DNA of 64,000 nucleotides from Enterobacter genomosp. O (GTDB taxonomy: Bacteria > Pseudomonadota > Gammaproteobacteria > Enterobacterales > Enterobacteriaceae), in the NCBI RefSeq assembly GCF_001022965.1, contig NZ_LECZ01000027.1, positions 496,001 to 560,000 on the forward strand, in the 5' to 3' direction. The translations under genes were made by a program, and so were the position numbers. Shown here piece after piece: positions 40,939 through 50,529 of this stretch; within the stretch, counting starts at the first letter, position 1, and each line of letters opens with the position of its first letter. The notes below the pieces were generated by a model. That model ran no database searches. It saw nothing but the letters and a program-made list of their open reading frames with translations, and was not told the DNA's origin.

Positions 40939-42314
40939 CCCTTCGCCCGATAGCCGCGCTGGTGGTGGCGGTCATGCTGGCGGGATGCCAGTCCGTCGAT
41001 GTCAAACCGGCGCAGCCGACGCTGCAGATCCCCACGCAGTGGCGCACCGCCTCAGGCCCTGCCAGCCCGACGGAGCAGCTCTGGTGGCGCAATTTTCATG
41101 ACAACAACCTGAACCGCTACGTGGACCAGGCGCTGGGTCATAACAGCGATGTCCTGATCGCCCGCGAACGGATAAACGAGTATCAGGCGCGGGTCTTTGC
41201 GGCAGACGGCAGCCTGTTCCCCTCTCTCGACGCGGGCGTAACGGGGACGCGCGCCCGTTCGCAATCCGCCGCAACCGGGCTGCCGGTCTACGGCACGCTG
41301 TACAGAGGAAGCCTGACGGCGAGCTATGACGTTGATATCTGGGGCGTCAACCGCAGCACCTCGCGCGCTGCCGAAGCCTCGCTGGAGGCGCAAAAAGCCG
41401 CCGCCGCCGCCGCGGATTTAACCGTCGCCTCGTCCGTGGCATCCGGGTATGTCACTCTGCTTTCGCTTGACGAACAGCTGCGCGTGACCCAGTCCACGCT
41501 GAAATCGCGCGAAGAGGCATTTAACCTCGCGAAGCGTCAGTTTGAGACGGGCTACAGCTCGCGCCTGGAGCTGATGCAATCGGATTCCGAACTCCGCTCA
41601 ACCCGGGCGCAGGTTCCGGTGCTGCAGCACCAGATCGCACAGCAGGAGAATGCCCTGAGCCTCCTGCTGGGAAGCAACCCTGGCGACGTGGCGCGCAGCG
41701 AAAGCTTTGCGGCGCTGACGCCGCTGAAGCTGCCGTCGCAGCTGCCTTCTACGCTTCTGAATCGCCGGCCAGATATCGTTCAGGCCGAGCGACAGCTGGT
41801 GGCGGCGGATGCCTCGCTTGCCGCGTCGCGCGCCAGCCTGCTGCCGTCGATCAACCTGACCGCAACCGGATCGATTCAGGATCGTACCCTTTCAGGTCTG
41901 CTGGACAACCCGCTTCAGCTCTGGAGCGCAGGGGGAAGTATTCTTGCTCCGCTCCTTAACCGTCAGGCGCTCAATGCGCAGGTGGATATTTCTCAGTCCC
42001 AGCGTAACCAGGCGCTGTACGCCTATGAGAAAACCGTGCGGAACGCGTTTGCCGAAGTGAACAACAGCCTTGATGCGATTACGCGCTATCAGGAACAGCT
42101 GACGGAGCTGCTTGCCCAGCAGGATGTGGCCCAGGAGACCCTGCGCATTGCGCAGAATCGCTATCGCAACGGCTATTCCTCATACCTGGACGTGCTGGAC
42201 GCGCAGCGCACGCTGTTCTCGGTCCAGACCAGCGTCGTGCAGGTGAAAAATAACCTGCTGCTGGCGCAAATTGATTTGTATAAAGCGCTGGGCGGCGGCT
42301 GGGCCAGTGCCTGA
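40935..42314 (+). CDS. Outer-membrane efflux lipoprotein, NodT family
   Basis: A 459-residue TolC-type outer-membrane factor of the lipid-anchored NodT/RND group. The signal peptide ends in a lipobox (VVAVMLAGC, lipidated Cys about residue 18). Two outer-membrane-efflux repeats follow, with the typical WWRNFHDNNLNRYVDQAL, SYDVDIWGVNRSTSRAAEASLEA, GSNPGDVARSESF, LLNRRPDIVQAERQLVAADASLAASRASLLPSINLTA and ILAPLLNRQALNAQVDISQSQRNQAL. It completes the three-part pump encoded just upstream and shares four bases with the adaptor gene. A pair of REP units lies directly after the stop. Confidence 0.92.
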   Translation: MTLRPIAALVVAVMLAGCQSVDVKPAQPTLQIPTQWRTASGPASPTEQLWWRNFHDNNLNRYVDQALGHNSDVLIARERINEYQARVFAADGSLFPSLDAGVTGTRARSQSAATGLPVYGTLYRGSLTASYDVDIWGVNRSTSRAAEASLEAQKAAAAAADLTVASSVASGYVTLLSLDEQLRVTQSTLKSREEAFNLAKRQFETGYSSRLELMQSDSELRSTRAQVPVLQHQIAQQENALSLLLGSNPGDVARSESFAALTPLKLPSQLPSTLLNRRPDIVQAERQLVAADASLAASRASLLPSINLTATGSIQDRTLSGLLDNPLQLWSAGGSILAPLLNRQALNAQVDISQSQRNQALYAYEKTVRNAFAEVNNSLDAITRYQEQLTELLAQQDVAQETLRIAQNRYRNGYSSYLDVLDAQRTLFSVQTSVVQVKNNLLLAQIDLYKALGGGWASA

Positions 42315-42320
42315 AAACCT

Positions 42321-42390
42321 GCCCGGTGGCGCTTCGCTTACCGGGCCTGCATTTCGCCCCGTAGGCCGGGTAAGCGAAGCGCCACCCGGC
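42321..42390. repeat. BIME: two inverted REP units
   Basis: Two REP palindromes in opposite orientation: GCCCGGT-N12-ACCGGGC (42321-42346) and GCCGGGT-N12-ACCCGGC (42365-42390), joined by a short spacer. They lie between the efflux operon and the methyltransferase remnant and may protect the upstream mRNA. Confidence 0.9.
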
Positions 42391-42412
42391 GATGCCCCTC
42401 AGGAGACAATCT

Positions 42413-43072
42413 ATGCAACAACAGTGGTCCGCAGTCGATAATTTCATGATTTCTTCGCTTATTCCTGAAGATGACGTGCTGAGTCAGGTCCTGGACAACA
42501 ACAAGCGCGCCGGGCTGCCCGAACACGATGTAGCGGCCAATCAGGGGCAGCTGCTGGCGCTGTTCGTGCGTATGACGCAGGCGCGGCGCGTTCTGGAGAT
42601 CGGTACGCTGGGTGCTTACAGCTCCATCTGGATGGCCCGCGCGCTGCCGCCTGACGGAAAGCTGATCACGCTGTAAGCCGATCCCACGCATGCCGAGGTT
42701 GCGCGCAAGAATATCCACCTCGCGGGGCTAAACGAGCGTATTGAACTGATTGAAGGTCCGGCCCTGAACTCTCTTGAGAATTTCGGTGACGTTCCGCCGT
42801 TCGACCTGATCTTTATTGATGCCGATAAGCCAAACAATCCCGGCTATCTGGAGTGGGCGCTGCACTACTCCCGTCCTGGAACGTTGATCATCGGCGATAA
42901 CGTGGTGCGCGAGGGCGAAGTGGTAAACGGGCAAAGCGACGACGCGCGCGTGCAGGGCGTGCGTCGGTTTATCGAGATGATTGGGGATAACCCGCGTTTA
43001 ACCGCCACCGCGCTGCAAACGGTGGGGGTTAAGGGGTGGGATGGGTTTACGCTGGCAATGGTGAACAGGTGA
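42413..43072 (+). pseudogene. O-methyltransferase broken by one in-frame stop
   Basis: The reading frame encodes a class I SAM-dependent O-methyltransferase of the caffeoyl-CoA type, 219 residues if read through. The N-terminal part ends ARALPPDGKLITL, then TAA at 42674-42676, and the same frame continues ADPTHAEVARKNIHLAGL, FDLIFIDADKPNNPGYLEW, IGDNVVREGEVV and GWDGFTLAMVNR to a normal stop. The SAM motif VLEIGTLGAYSSIW and the metal-site IDADK are intact on either side. The break falls where the family normally has Glu (TLEADP), so one GAA-to-TAA change explains it. AGGAG precedes the ATG. A truncated 87-residue product could not be active. A sequencing error is possible. Confidence 0.88.
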
Positions 43073-43089
43073 AAATTGTGCGGCCAGAT

Positions 43090-43123
43090 GCCCTCACCCC
43101 GGCCCTCTCCCACAGGGAGAGGG
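43090..43123. repeat. Palindromic GC-rich repeat element
   Basis: A perfect 9-bp stem (CCCTCTCCC with GGGAGAGGG) around ACA, preceded by CCCTCACCCCGG. This intergenic element type is found scattered in enterobacteria; a relative is at 59938. It lies between the methyltransferase remnant and the convergent hrpA gene and may also help terminate transcription. Confidence 0.75.
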
Positions 43124-43142
43124 AGAAAACCGGGCAAGGGAT

Positions 43143-46100
43143 TTAACCAGAAATCTGCTCCATCGCCTGCAGGATACGCTTATCCGAAATCGGATACGGC
43201 GTACCGAGCTGCTGGGCGAAGAAGCTGACGCGCAGCTCCTCGATCATCCAGCGGATCGCCTGAACGTCTTCGTCGCGGCGCGCTGGCGGCAGCTTGTTGA
43301 GCCACTGCTGCCACGCCTGCTGCACGCTTTCCACTTTCAGCATCTGCGCGCGATCGCGGTGTGGGTCGATGGCCATCTTCTCCAGACGTTTTTCAATCGC
43401 CTGCAGATAGCGCAGCGTATCGCCGAGACGGTTGAAGCCGTTGCCGGTGACAAAGCCGCGGTACACCAGCCCCGCCATCTGCGCCTTCACGTCCGACAGC
43501 CCCAGCGCCATGGTCATATCCACGCGCCCTTTCAGGCGCTTGTTGATATTGAACACGGCGGTGAGGATCTGCTCAACCTGTTTGGCAATCTCTACCACGG
43601 TATCGTTCAGCTCCGCGCGCACCTTTTCATGAAGTTGTGCAAAGCCCTCTTCCGTCCAGACCGGGCCGCCCGCCTCGTGAATGAGTTTGTCCACGCCGCA
43701 GGAGATACAGTCGTCAATCAGATCCAGCACTTTGCCGTACGGGTTAAAGTACAGCCCCAGCTTGGCTTTGTTCGGCAGCTTCTCGTGCAGATACTTAATC
43801 GGCGACGGAATGTTCAGCAGCAGCAGGCGACGCAGCCCGCGCCACATCATCTGCTGCTGTTCCTGCGGGTTATCAAACAGCCTGATCGCCACGCTGTCGC
43901 GCTCATCCACCAGCGCCGGCCAGGCTTTGACCTTATAGTTACCGCGCTTTTGCTCGTAGCTTTCCGGAAGCTGACCAAAGCTCCAGATGTGCAGCCCGCT
44001 CTGCTCGATGCCGTCGTCCGCCACCGCAGAGAGCGTCTCCTGGACTTTGCCTTTCAGCGCCTCCTTCAGCTCGCTCAGAGAACGCCCTTCCAGCAGCTTT
44101 TTGTTTTTATCGTCCACCACGCGGAAGCTGATTTTCAGATGATCGGGCACCTGATCCCAGTTCCAGTCGTCGCGGTCGATGGTGGTGCCGGTCATGCGGC
44201 GGAACTCGCGCTCCAGCGCATCCAGCAGCGGCAGCTCCAGCGGCGTGACGCGGCCTAAAAAGGCTTCCGCATAGTTCGGCGCGGGAACAAAGTTACGGCG
44301 CACCGGTTTCGGCAGGGATTTGATCAGCGCAATCACCAGCTCGCGGCGCAGGCCTGGGATCTGCCACTCAAACCCGCTCTCATCCACCTGGTTTAGCAGC
44401 GGCAGCGGAATGTGAACGGTCACGCCGTCCGCGTCGGCCCCCGGCTCAAACTGATAGGTCAAACGCAGCTTGAGGTTGCCCTGATGCCAGAAGTTCGGGT
44501 AGTCGAGCTTGCTGACCGACTCCGCCCCCTCTTTAATCAGCATGCTCTTTTCGAAGTTGAGCAGGTCCGGCGTCTCTTTGCTGGCCTTCTTCCACCAGCT
44601 GTCAAAGTGGCGGGCGGAGATCGCTTCGTGGCTGATGCGCTGGTCGTAAAACTCAAACAGCGCCTCGTCGTCCACCAGAATGTCGCGGCGGCGGGACTTG
44701 TGCTCAAGCTCTTCCACTTCGGCGCGCAGCTTCAGGTTTTCGCGGAAGAAGACGTGACGCGTCTGCCAGTCGCCCTCCACCAGCGCATGGCGGATAAACA
44801 GCTCGCGGCTCAGCGCCGGATCGATCTGGCTATAGTTCACCTTACGCGCGGCCACCACCGGCAGGCCGTAAACCGTCACTTTCTCGGTGGCCATCACCGC
44901 GCCCTGCGCGCGCTCCCAGTGCGGCTCGCTGTACGAGCGCTTCAGCAGGTGCTGCGCCACAGGCTCAACCCACTCCGGATCGATACGCGCGGCAATGCGT
45001 CCCCACAGGCGGCTGGTTTCCACCAGCTCCGCGACCATGGTCCATTTCGGCGGCTTCTTAAATAAGCCGGAACCGGGGAAGATGGAGAAACGGGCGTTGC
45101 GCGCGCCGGTATACTCCTGCTTCTCTGCGTCCTTCATCCCAATGTGGGACAGCAGGCCGGTCAGGAGTGCGATATGCACTTCGCGGTACTCCGCCGGCTC
45201 GCTGTTGACCGGGATCCCCAGCTCTTTCACCACCTGGCGTAGCTGGGTGTAGATATCCTGCCATTCGCGCACGCGCAGGTAGTTGAGGAAATCCACGCGG
45301 CACTGGCGGCGGAACTGATTCGAGGAGAGCGCTTTCTGCTGCTCGCCGAGGTAGTTCCACAGGTTCACGAAGGCGAGGAAATCGGACTCTTTGTCGTGGA
45401 AGCGACGGTGTTTTTCGTCAGACGCCTGCTGTTTGTCCATCGGACGCTCGCGCGGGTCCTGAATGGAGAGCGCCGAGGTGATGATCATCGCCTCGCGCAC
45501 GCAGCCGTGCTTTTGCGCTTCCAGCACCATACGCGCCAGGCGCGGGTCGACCGGCAGCTGGCTGAGCTGGCGGCCCAGCGGCGTCAGCTTATAGACCGTC
45601 GCCTGCTCGTCGGTGGTAATCGCCCCGAGCTCTTCCAGCAGACGTACGCCGTCCTGAATGTTGCGTTTGTCCGGCGCTTCCACGAACGGAAATGCCGCGA
45701 TGTCGCCCAGCCCCAGGGCGGTCATCTGCAGGATAACGGACGCCAGGTTGGTGCGCAGAATTTCCGGGTCGGTAAACTCCGGGCGCGACAGAAAATCGTC
45801 TTCGGAATAGAGGCGAATACAGATCCCTTCCGACACGCGGCCGCAGCGGCCCTTACGCTGGTTGGCGGATGCCTGGGAGACCGGCTCAATCGGCAGGCGC
45901 TGGACCTTGGTGCGGTAGCTGTAGCGGCTGATGCGCGCGGTGCCCGGGTCGATAACGTATTTGATCCCCGGCACGGTCAGCGAGGTTTCCGCCACGTTGG
46001 TCGCCAGCACGATGCGACGCCCGCCGTGCGGCTGAAAGACGCGGTTTTGCTCGCTATTCGACAGACGGGCATACAGCGGCAGAATTTCGGTGTGGCGCAG

Positions 46101-47042
46101 GTCGCGCTTGCTGAGCGCGTCGGCGGTATCGCGGATTTCGCGCTCGCCGCTCATGAAGATAAGTATGTCGCCCGCGCTTTCGTTGCCCAGCTCGTCAACG
46201 GCATCAAAAATGGCCTGCAGCTGGTCGCGCTCGGTATCATCCGCCTCTTCAACAATCGGGCGATAGCGCACCTCCACGGGATACGTGCGGCCTGACACCT
46301 CGATAATCGGCGCATTGTTGAAATGCTTCGAGAAGCGTTCAGGGTCGATGGTCGCGGAGGTGATGATGATTTTCAGATCCGGACGACGCGGCAGCAGCTC
46401 TTTCAGGTAGCCGAGCAGGAAGTCGATGTTCAGGCTGCGCTCGTGCGCTTCATCAATGATGATGGTGTCATACTGCATCAGCAGGCGATCCTGCTGAATT
46501 TCCGCCAGCAGAATACCGTCGGTCATCAGCTTGACCATCGTGTTATCGCTAACGCGATCGCTGAATCGCACCTTGTAACCGATGCAGCCGCCCGGCTCCG
46601 TTTGCAGCTCTTCGGCAATACGGTTTGCGACGGTACGCGCCGCCAGACGACGCGGCTGGGTGTGGCCAATCAGCCCTTTGATCCCGCGGCCGAGCTCCAT
46701 ACAGATTTTCGGCAATTGGGTGGTTTTCCCCGAACCGGTTTCACCCGCGACAATCACCACCTGGTGGTCGCGCACGGCCTCGAGGATGTCCTGTTTCTTC
46801 TGGCTGACGGGCAGGTTTTCCGGGTAGGTAATCGCCGGACGCGCGGCTTCGCGCAGCACAACTTTCCCTGCCGCCTGTTCAATCTCTTTCGCCATCTCCT
46901 GGTAAATGGCCTGTTGAGCATCAGGATTTTTAACCTTCTTCACGCCGTGCAGACGGCGGGCAAAGCGCTGTTTATCGCGCAGCGTCAGAGAATCAAGCTG
47001 TTGCAGGAGCATCGGGAAGGTTAATTTTTGTTGTTCTGTCAT
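43143..47042 (-). CDS. hrpA: ATP-dependent RNA helicase HrpA
   Basis: A 1299-residue DEAH-box helicase, almost the same length as and very similar to E. coli HrpA, which acts on mRNA (including fimbrial daa transcript processing) and rescues collided ribosomes. Motif I is IVAGETGSGKTTQLP (near residue 90), motif II IIDEAHERS, motif III ITSATIDPERFS and motif VI QRKGRCGR. The helicase-associated and OB-fold regions follow, and a long C-terminal DUF3418 extension ends ISDKRILQAMEQISG. The start MTEQQKLTF matches the E. coli one. It is divergent from azoR across about 205 bp, as in E. coli. Confidence 0.97.
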   Translation of the reverse strand: MTEQQKLTFPMLLQQLDSLTLRDKQRFARRLHGVKKVKNPDAQQAIYQEMAKEIEQAAGKVVLREAARPAITYPENLPVSQKKQDILEAVRDHQVVIVAGETGSGKTTQLPKICMELGRGIKGLIGHTQPRRLAARTVANRIAEELQTEPGGCIGYKVRFSDRVSDNTMVKLMTDGILLAEIQQDRLLMQYDTIIIDEAHERSLNIDFLLGYLKELLPRRPDLKIIITSATIDPERFSKHFNNAPIIEVSGRTYPVEVRYRPIVEEADDTERDQLQAIFDAVDELGNESAGDILIFMSGEREIRDTADALSKRDLRHTEILPLYARLSNSEQNRVFQPHGGRRIVLATNVAETSLTVPGIKYVIDPGTARISRYSYRTKVQRLPIEPVSQASANQRKGRCGRVSEGICIRLYSEDDFLSRPEFTDPEILRTNLASVILQMTALGLGDIAAFPFVEAPDKRNIQDGVRLLEELGAITTDEQATVYKLTPLGRQLSQLPVDPRLARMVLEAQKHGCVREAMIITSALSIQDPRERPMDKQQASDEKHRRFHDKESDFLAFVNLWNYLGEQQKALSSNQFRRQCRVDFLNYLRVREWQDIYTQLRQVVKELGIPVNSEPAEYREVHIALLTGLLSHIGMKDAEKQEYTGARNARFSIFPGSGLFKKPPKWTMVAELVETSRLWGRIAARIDPEWVEPVAQHLLKRSYSEPHWERAQGAVMATEKVTVYGLPVVAARKVNYSQIDPALSRELFIRHALVEGDWQTRHVFFRENLKLRAEVEELEHKSRRRDILVDDEALFEFYDQRISHEAISARHFDSWWKKASKETPDLLNFEKSMLIKEGAESVSKLDYPNFWHQGNLKLRLTYQFEPGADADGVTVHIPLPLLNQVDESGFEWQIPGLRRELVIALIKSLPKPVRRNFVPAPNYAEAFLGRVTPLELPLLDALEREFRRMTGTTIDRDDWNWDQVPDHLKISFRVVDDKNKKLLEGRSLSELKEALKGKVQETLSAVADDGIEQSGLHIWSFGQLPESYEQKRGNYKVKAWPALVDERDSVAIRLFDNPQEQQQMMWRGLRRLLLLNIPSPIKYLHEKLPNKAKLGLYFNPYGKVLDLIDDCISCGVDKLIHEAGGPVWTEEGFAQLHEKVRAELNDTVVEIAKQVEQILTAVFNINKRLKGRVDMTMALGLSDVKAQMAGLVYRGFVTGNGFNRLGDTLRYLQAIEKRLEKMAIDPHRDRAQMLKVESVQQAWQQWLNKLPPARRDEDVQAIRWMIEELRVSFFAQQLGTPYPISDKRILQAMEQISG

Positions 47043-47097
47043 AGCGTTAAAGGGCAGTACACGCCCTGATAAACTCTCTTTTTAATGATTGCTATAG

Positions 47098-47853
<756 letters not shown>

Positions 47854-47860
47854 GACTTCG

Positions 47861-47889
47861 CCCTCTCACCGCCCGGTGGGAGGGTTTTT
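47861..47889 (+). terminator. Terminator after azoR
   Basis: A 10-bp stem with one wobble (CCCTCTCACC with GGTGGGAGGG), a GCCC loop and five T, 7 bp after the azoR stop. Confidence 0.9.
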
Positions 47890-47943
47890 ATTTTCCCCCG
47901 CATTTCGTTATCATCCGCTCCCACTTTCCAGCCGGGCGGCCTG

Positions 47944-48630
47944 ATGTCTGCGATTATTGATTCTTTTATTGCCCCACCGTGTCACGACGACATTGAGATC
48001 CTCTGGCAGGATGAACATCTGCTGCTCATCAATAAGCCTTCCGGCCTGCTCAGCCTCTCGGGCAAAAATCCGCAAAACCGCGATTCCGTCCACTATCGTC
48101 TGGTCCAGACCTTCCCCGGCTGCACGCTGGTGCATCGTCTGGATTTCGGCACGTCCGGGCTGATGGTGGTTTCGCGCAATAAGACCATCAACGCCGCGCT
48201 ATGCCAGCAGTTCAGCCAGCGCAGCGTGGAGAAAGGCTATAGCGCCCTGCTTTGCGGACATCTGAAAAACGATGAGGGAATCATAGACGCGCCGATTGCT
48301 AAAGATCCGGCGCTGTTTCCGCTGATGTCGATCTGCGCCATCAGCGGAAAGCCGGCTCGCTCCCGCTACCGGGTCTTGGAGCGGTTTTATCAGGGTGCAG
48401 ATCTGCCGTTAACGCGGGTGATGCTTACCCCGGAGACCGGGCGAACCCATCAGCTGCGTATTCACTGCCAGCAGCTGGGACACCCGATTCTGGGTTGCGA
48501 TCTGTATGGCGGTCTTGAAGCGCCGGGAACGGAAGACGCGCCCCGGCTGATGCTGCATGCCAGCGAGTTGAATTTTATTCATCCCGTGAGCGGAGATCCG
48601 GTTAACGCCCGTCACGCCGCCCCGTTCTGA
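47944..48630 (+). CDS. RluA-family pseudouridine synthase
   Basis: A 228-residue enzyme converting uridine to pseudouridine in RNA. The catalytic aspartate lies in HRLDFGTSGLMVV (family RLDxxTSG), preceded by INKPSGLLSLSG and followed by EKGYSALLCG and TPETGRTHQLRIHCQQLGHPILGCDLYG, the usual RluA-type blocks. No S4 domain is present, so it is closer to the RluA/TruC branch than to RluC/RluD. The substrate site cannot be assigned. There is no strong Shine-Dalgarno sequence before the ATG at 47944. It is convergent with yaiL, 7 bp between the stops. Confidence 0.85.
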   Translation: MSAIIDSFIAPPCHDDIEILWQDEHLLLINKPSGLLSLSGKNPQNRDSVHYRLVQTFPGCTLVHRLDFGTSGLMVVSRNKTINAALCQQFSQRSVEKGYSALLCGHLKNDEGIIDAPIAKDPALFPLMSICAISGKPARSRYRVLERFYQGADLPLTRVMLTPETGRTHQLRIHCQQLGHPILGCDLYGGLEAPGTEDAPRLMLHASELNFIHPVSGDPVNARHAAPF

Positions 48631-48637
48631 AGGGGAT

Positions 48638-49177
48638 TTACCACATTAAATCGTCCGGGATTTTGAAGTCCGCGTACGGATCGTCTTCATCCTGCTCTTC
48701 CTGGCTAAGCGCGCTGTTTAATACGATGCTGTCAGCATCGCGCTGGGCAATTTTGTCCGCCACCACCGCCGGGATAATCGCGTATTCACAGTCGCCGCTG
48801 GCGTTGATGACCAGGCGGGCAATCGCCAGACGGCCGTTGATCAGCTGAGCCTGGGTTTGCTTATCGACCTCGATTTTTTTGATCAGATTACCGTCGGTGA
48901 AGTTAAAGGTGATGTTGCCCCTTGAAACGGTGATGCGGTTCATCTCAATCAACTGCTTCACCTGCGCCTTAAACTCTTTCGCCAGCACGGCCTGCTTCTG
49001 CTGCTCGCTCAGCAGCTTGTCGCGCTCGATCTGCGCTTTCTTATTCTCTTCTACCGCTTCCCGAGCTTCACGTGCCTGAACGCGTGATTTCTTTGCCGTG
49101 CGCTGAACCTTCGCCGCCTTTTTGCTGCTGACCAGGCCCGCTTTCAGCATCTGCTCTTGTAAGGTGAGTTTTGTCAT
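48638..49177 (-). CDS. yaiL: YaiL family protein (DUF2058)
   Basis: A 179-residue cytoplasmic protein, same length as E. coli YaiL. The N-terminal half is highly charged and helical (MTKLTLQEQMLKAGLVSSKKAAKVQRTAKKSR continues as a Lys/Arg/Glu-rich coiled coil to about residue 85). The C-terminal half is a small globular part (NRITVSRGNITFNFTDGNLIKKIEVD, then QLINGRLAIARL, then EYAIIPAVVADKIAQRD) ending in the acidic DDPYADFKIPDDLMW. Basic and acidic tails point to nucleic-acid or ribosome contact, but the function is unknown. I chose ATG 49177 by family length; the frame is open further upstream. Confidence 0.9.
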   Translation of the reverse strand: MTKLTLQEQMLKAGLVSSKKAAKVQRTAKKSRVQAREAREAVEENKKAQIERDKLLSEQQKQAVLAKEFKAQVKQLIEMNRITVSRGNITFNFTDGNLIKKIEVDKQTQAQLINGRLAIARLVINASGDCEYAIIPAVVADKIAQRDADSIVLNSALSQEEQDEDDPYADFKIPDDLMW

Positions 49178-49306
49178 GATCTTTCTAAACCGGTTGGAAA
49201 TTTTGGGGATTATAGCGGGAATTGAACGGAAATAAAAAATCCCTACCCCCCTACAGCCGTTTAACGACGACGGCAACGTGCATATCGCAGACATATCACC
49301 ATCTTC

Positions 49307-49382
49307 GCCCGGCGGCGCTGTGCTTGCACGGGCCTACAAACGACGCTGAATCGTAGGCCGGGTAAGCGCAGCGCCACCCGGC
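49307..49382. repeat. BIME: two REP units
   Basis: One degenerate REP (GCCCG with CGGGC, 49307-49333) and one full unit GCCGGGT-N12-ACCCGGC (49357-49382) in inverted arrangement, in the divergent gap between yaiL and the methionine-synthesis genes. Confidence 0.85.
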
Positions 49383-49417
49383 AAGAAAGGCAGCAATACC
49401 TCGAGCATTACACTTCA

Positions 49418-49487
49418 TGAACTTCCCTCATGTTGCAGTGAAATTAAGTCACTTCCCCTGCGCCGCGGGCTCAGGCATAAATTATGC
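49418..49487 (+). promoter_or_regulatory. MetR-like sites and palindrome upstream of mesX
   Basis: TGAA-N5-CTCA at 49418-49430 and TGAA-N5-GTCA at 49439-49451 each differ by one base from the MetR consensus TGAA-N5-TTCA and lie 21 bp apart, two helical turns. A perfect palindrome GCATAA-a-TTATGC at 49475-49487 follows. The next gene starts at 49532. The set looks like an activator region for methionine-related genes; no AGACGTCT-type MetJ boxes were seen. Confidence 0.5.
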
Positions 49488-49531
49488 ATCGGTAACTTCT
49501 TAGCAACATGAACTTAGGATGCATAACCACA

Positions 49532-50506
49532 ATGAGCAAAGCTTTCACATATACCCTTAAGCGCAGTTGCTTCGATGAGAATTACAACCCGTCAGAAAAT
49601 ACGCGTACGACCACCAACTTTGCCAACCTGGCGCGCGGGGAAAAGCGTCAGGAAAACCTGCGCAATACGCTGGTGATGATCAACAACCGCTTTAACGCCC
49701 TGGCGCGCTGGGATAACCCAAACGCCGATCGCTACGCGGTTGAGCTTGAAATTATTTCAGTCGACCTGAACATTGGCGCGGAAAAACCGTTCCCGGCCAT
49801 CGAGATACTGCAAACCTATATTGTCGACAAAAAAAACAACCTGCGTATTCCCGGTATCGTCGGGAATAACTTCTCGTCTTACGTGCGGGATTACGATTTC
49901 AGCGTGCTGCTGCTGGAGCACAACAAGAACCAGCAGCACTTCAGCATTCCGGAAAAGTTCGGCGAACTGCACGGCAATATTTTCCGCCACTTTGTGAAGT
50001 CACCTGAATACAAAGAAAACTTCAGAAAAGCGCCGGTTATCTGCCTGAGCGTTTCCAGCAAGGATACCTACCGCCGCACGGGCAATCAGCATCCTATTCT
50101 CGGGATTGAGTATCAGCCGGAGGGCGAATCCTTAACGGAACAGTACTTCGCGAAGATGGGCCTGAGCGTGCGCTATTTCATGCCGGAGAACAGCGTGGCG
50201 CCTTTCGCGTTCTTCTTCACCGGAGATTTACTGAGTGATTACACCGATCTCGAACTGATCGGCACCATCAGCACGATGGAAACCTTCCAGAAAATCTATC
50301 GCCCGGAGATTTATAACGCTAACTCGGCGGCGGGGCTGTGCTATCGACCGGATCTGAACCAGCAGGATCACTCATTCACAAAAATTGTGTATGACCGTGA
50401 AGAGCGAAGCCGCCTGGCGATTGAACAGGGCCGATTTACCGAAGAGTACTTCATCAAGCCTTACAAACACATTCTTGAGCAGTGGTCTAATAACTACACG
50501 CTTTAA
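49532..50506 (+). CDS. mesX: MesX (DUF1852), partner of methionine synthase MesD
   Basis: A 324-residue cytoplasmic protein of family DUF1852. Members are found next to a short MetE-like synthase, and work on Acinetobacter showed that this protein, named MesX, is needed for the folate-independent synthase MesD to make methionine, in a manner that depends on oxygen. The sequence has no known fold that I can name. Prominent blocks are TYTLKRSCFDENYNPSENTR, NTLVMINNRFNALARWDNP, HPILGIEYQPEGESLTEQYF and MGLSVRYFMPENSVAPFAF. The ATG at 49532 gives the conserved MSKAFTYTL; an in-frame ATG at 49508 is the alternative. mesD follows by 23 bp on the same strand. Confidence 0.85.
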   Translation: MSKAFTYTLKRSCFDENYNPSENTRTTTNFANLARGEKRQENLRNTLVMINNRFNALARWDNPNADRYAVELEIISVDLNIGAEKPFPAIEILQTYIVDKKNNLRIPGIVGNNFSSYVRDYDFSVLLLEHNKNQQHFSIPEKFGELHGNIFRHFVKSPEYKENFRKAPVICLSVSSKDTYRRTGNQHPILGIEYQPEGESLTEQYFAKMGLSVRYFMPENSVAPFAFFFTGDLLSDYTDLELIGTISTMETFQKIYRPEIYNANSAAGLCYRPDLNQQDHSFTKIVYDREERSRLAIEQGRFTEEYFIKPYKHILEQWSNNYTL

Positions 50507-50529
50507 TACATCAAAAAAGGTCTTTTATT

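Noticed and set aside
43359..47024. Plus-strand open frames of 217-299 codons antisense to hrpA
   Set aside because: hrpA is intact and conserved end to end on the minus strand. These frames have no recognisable domain and reflect its codon bias.
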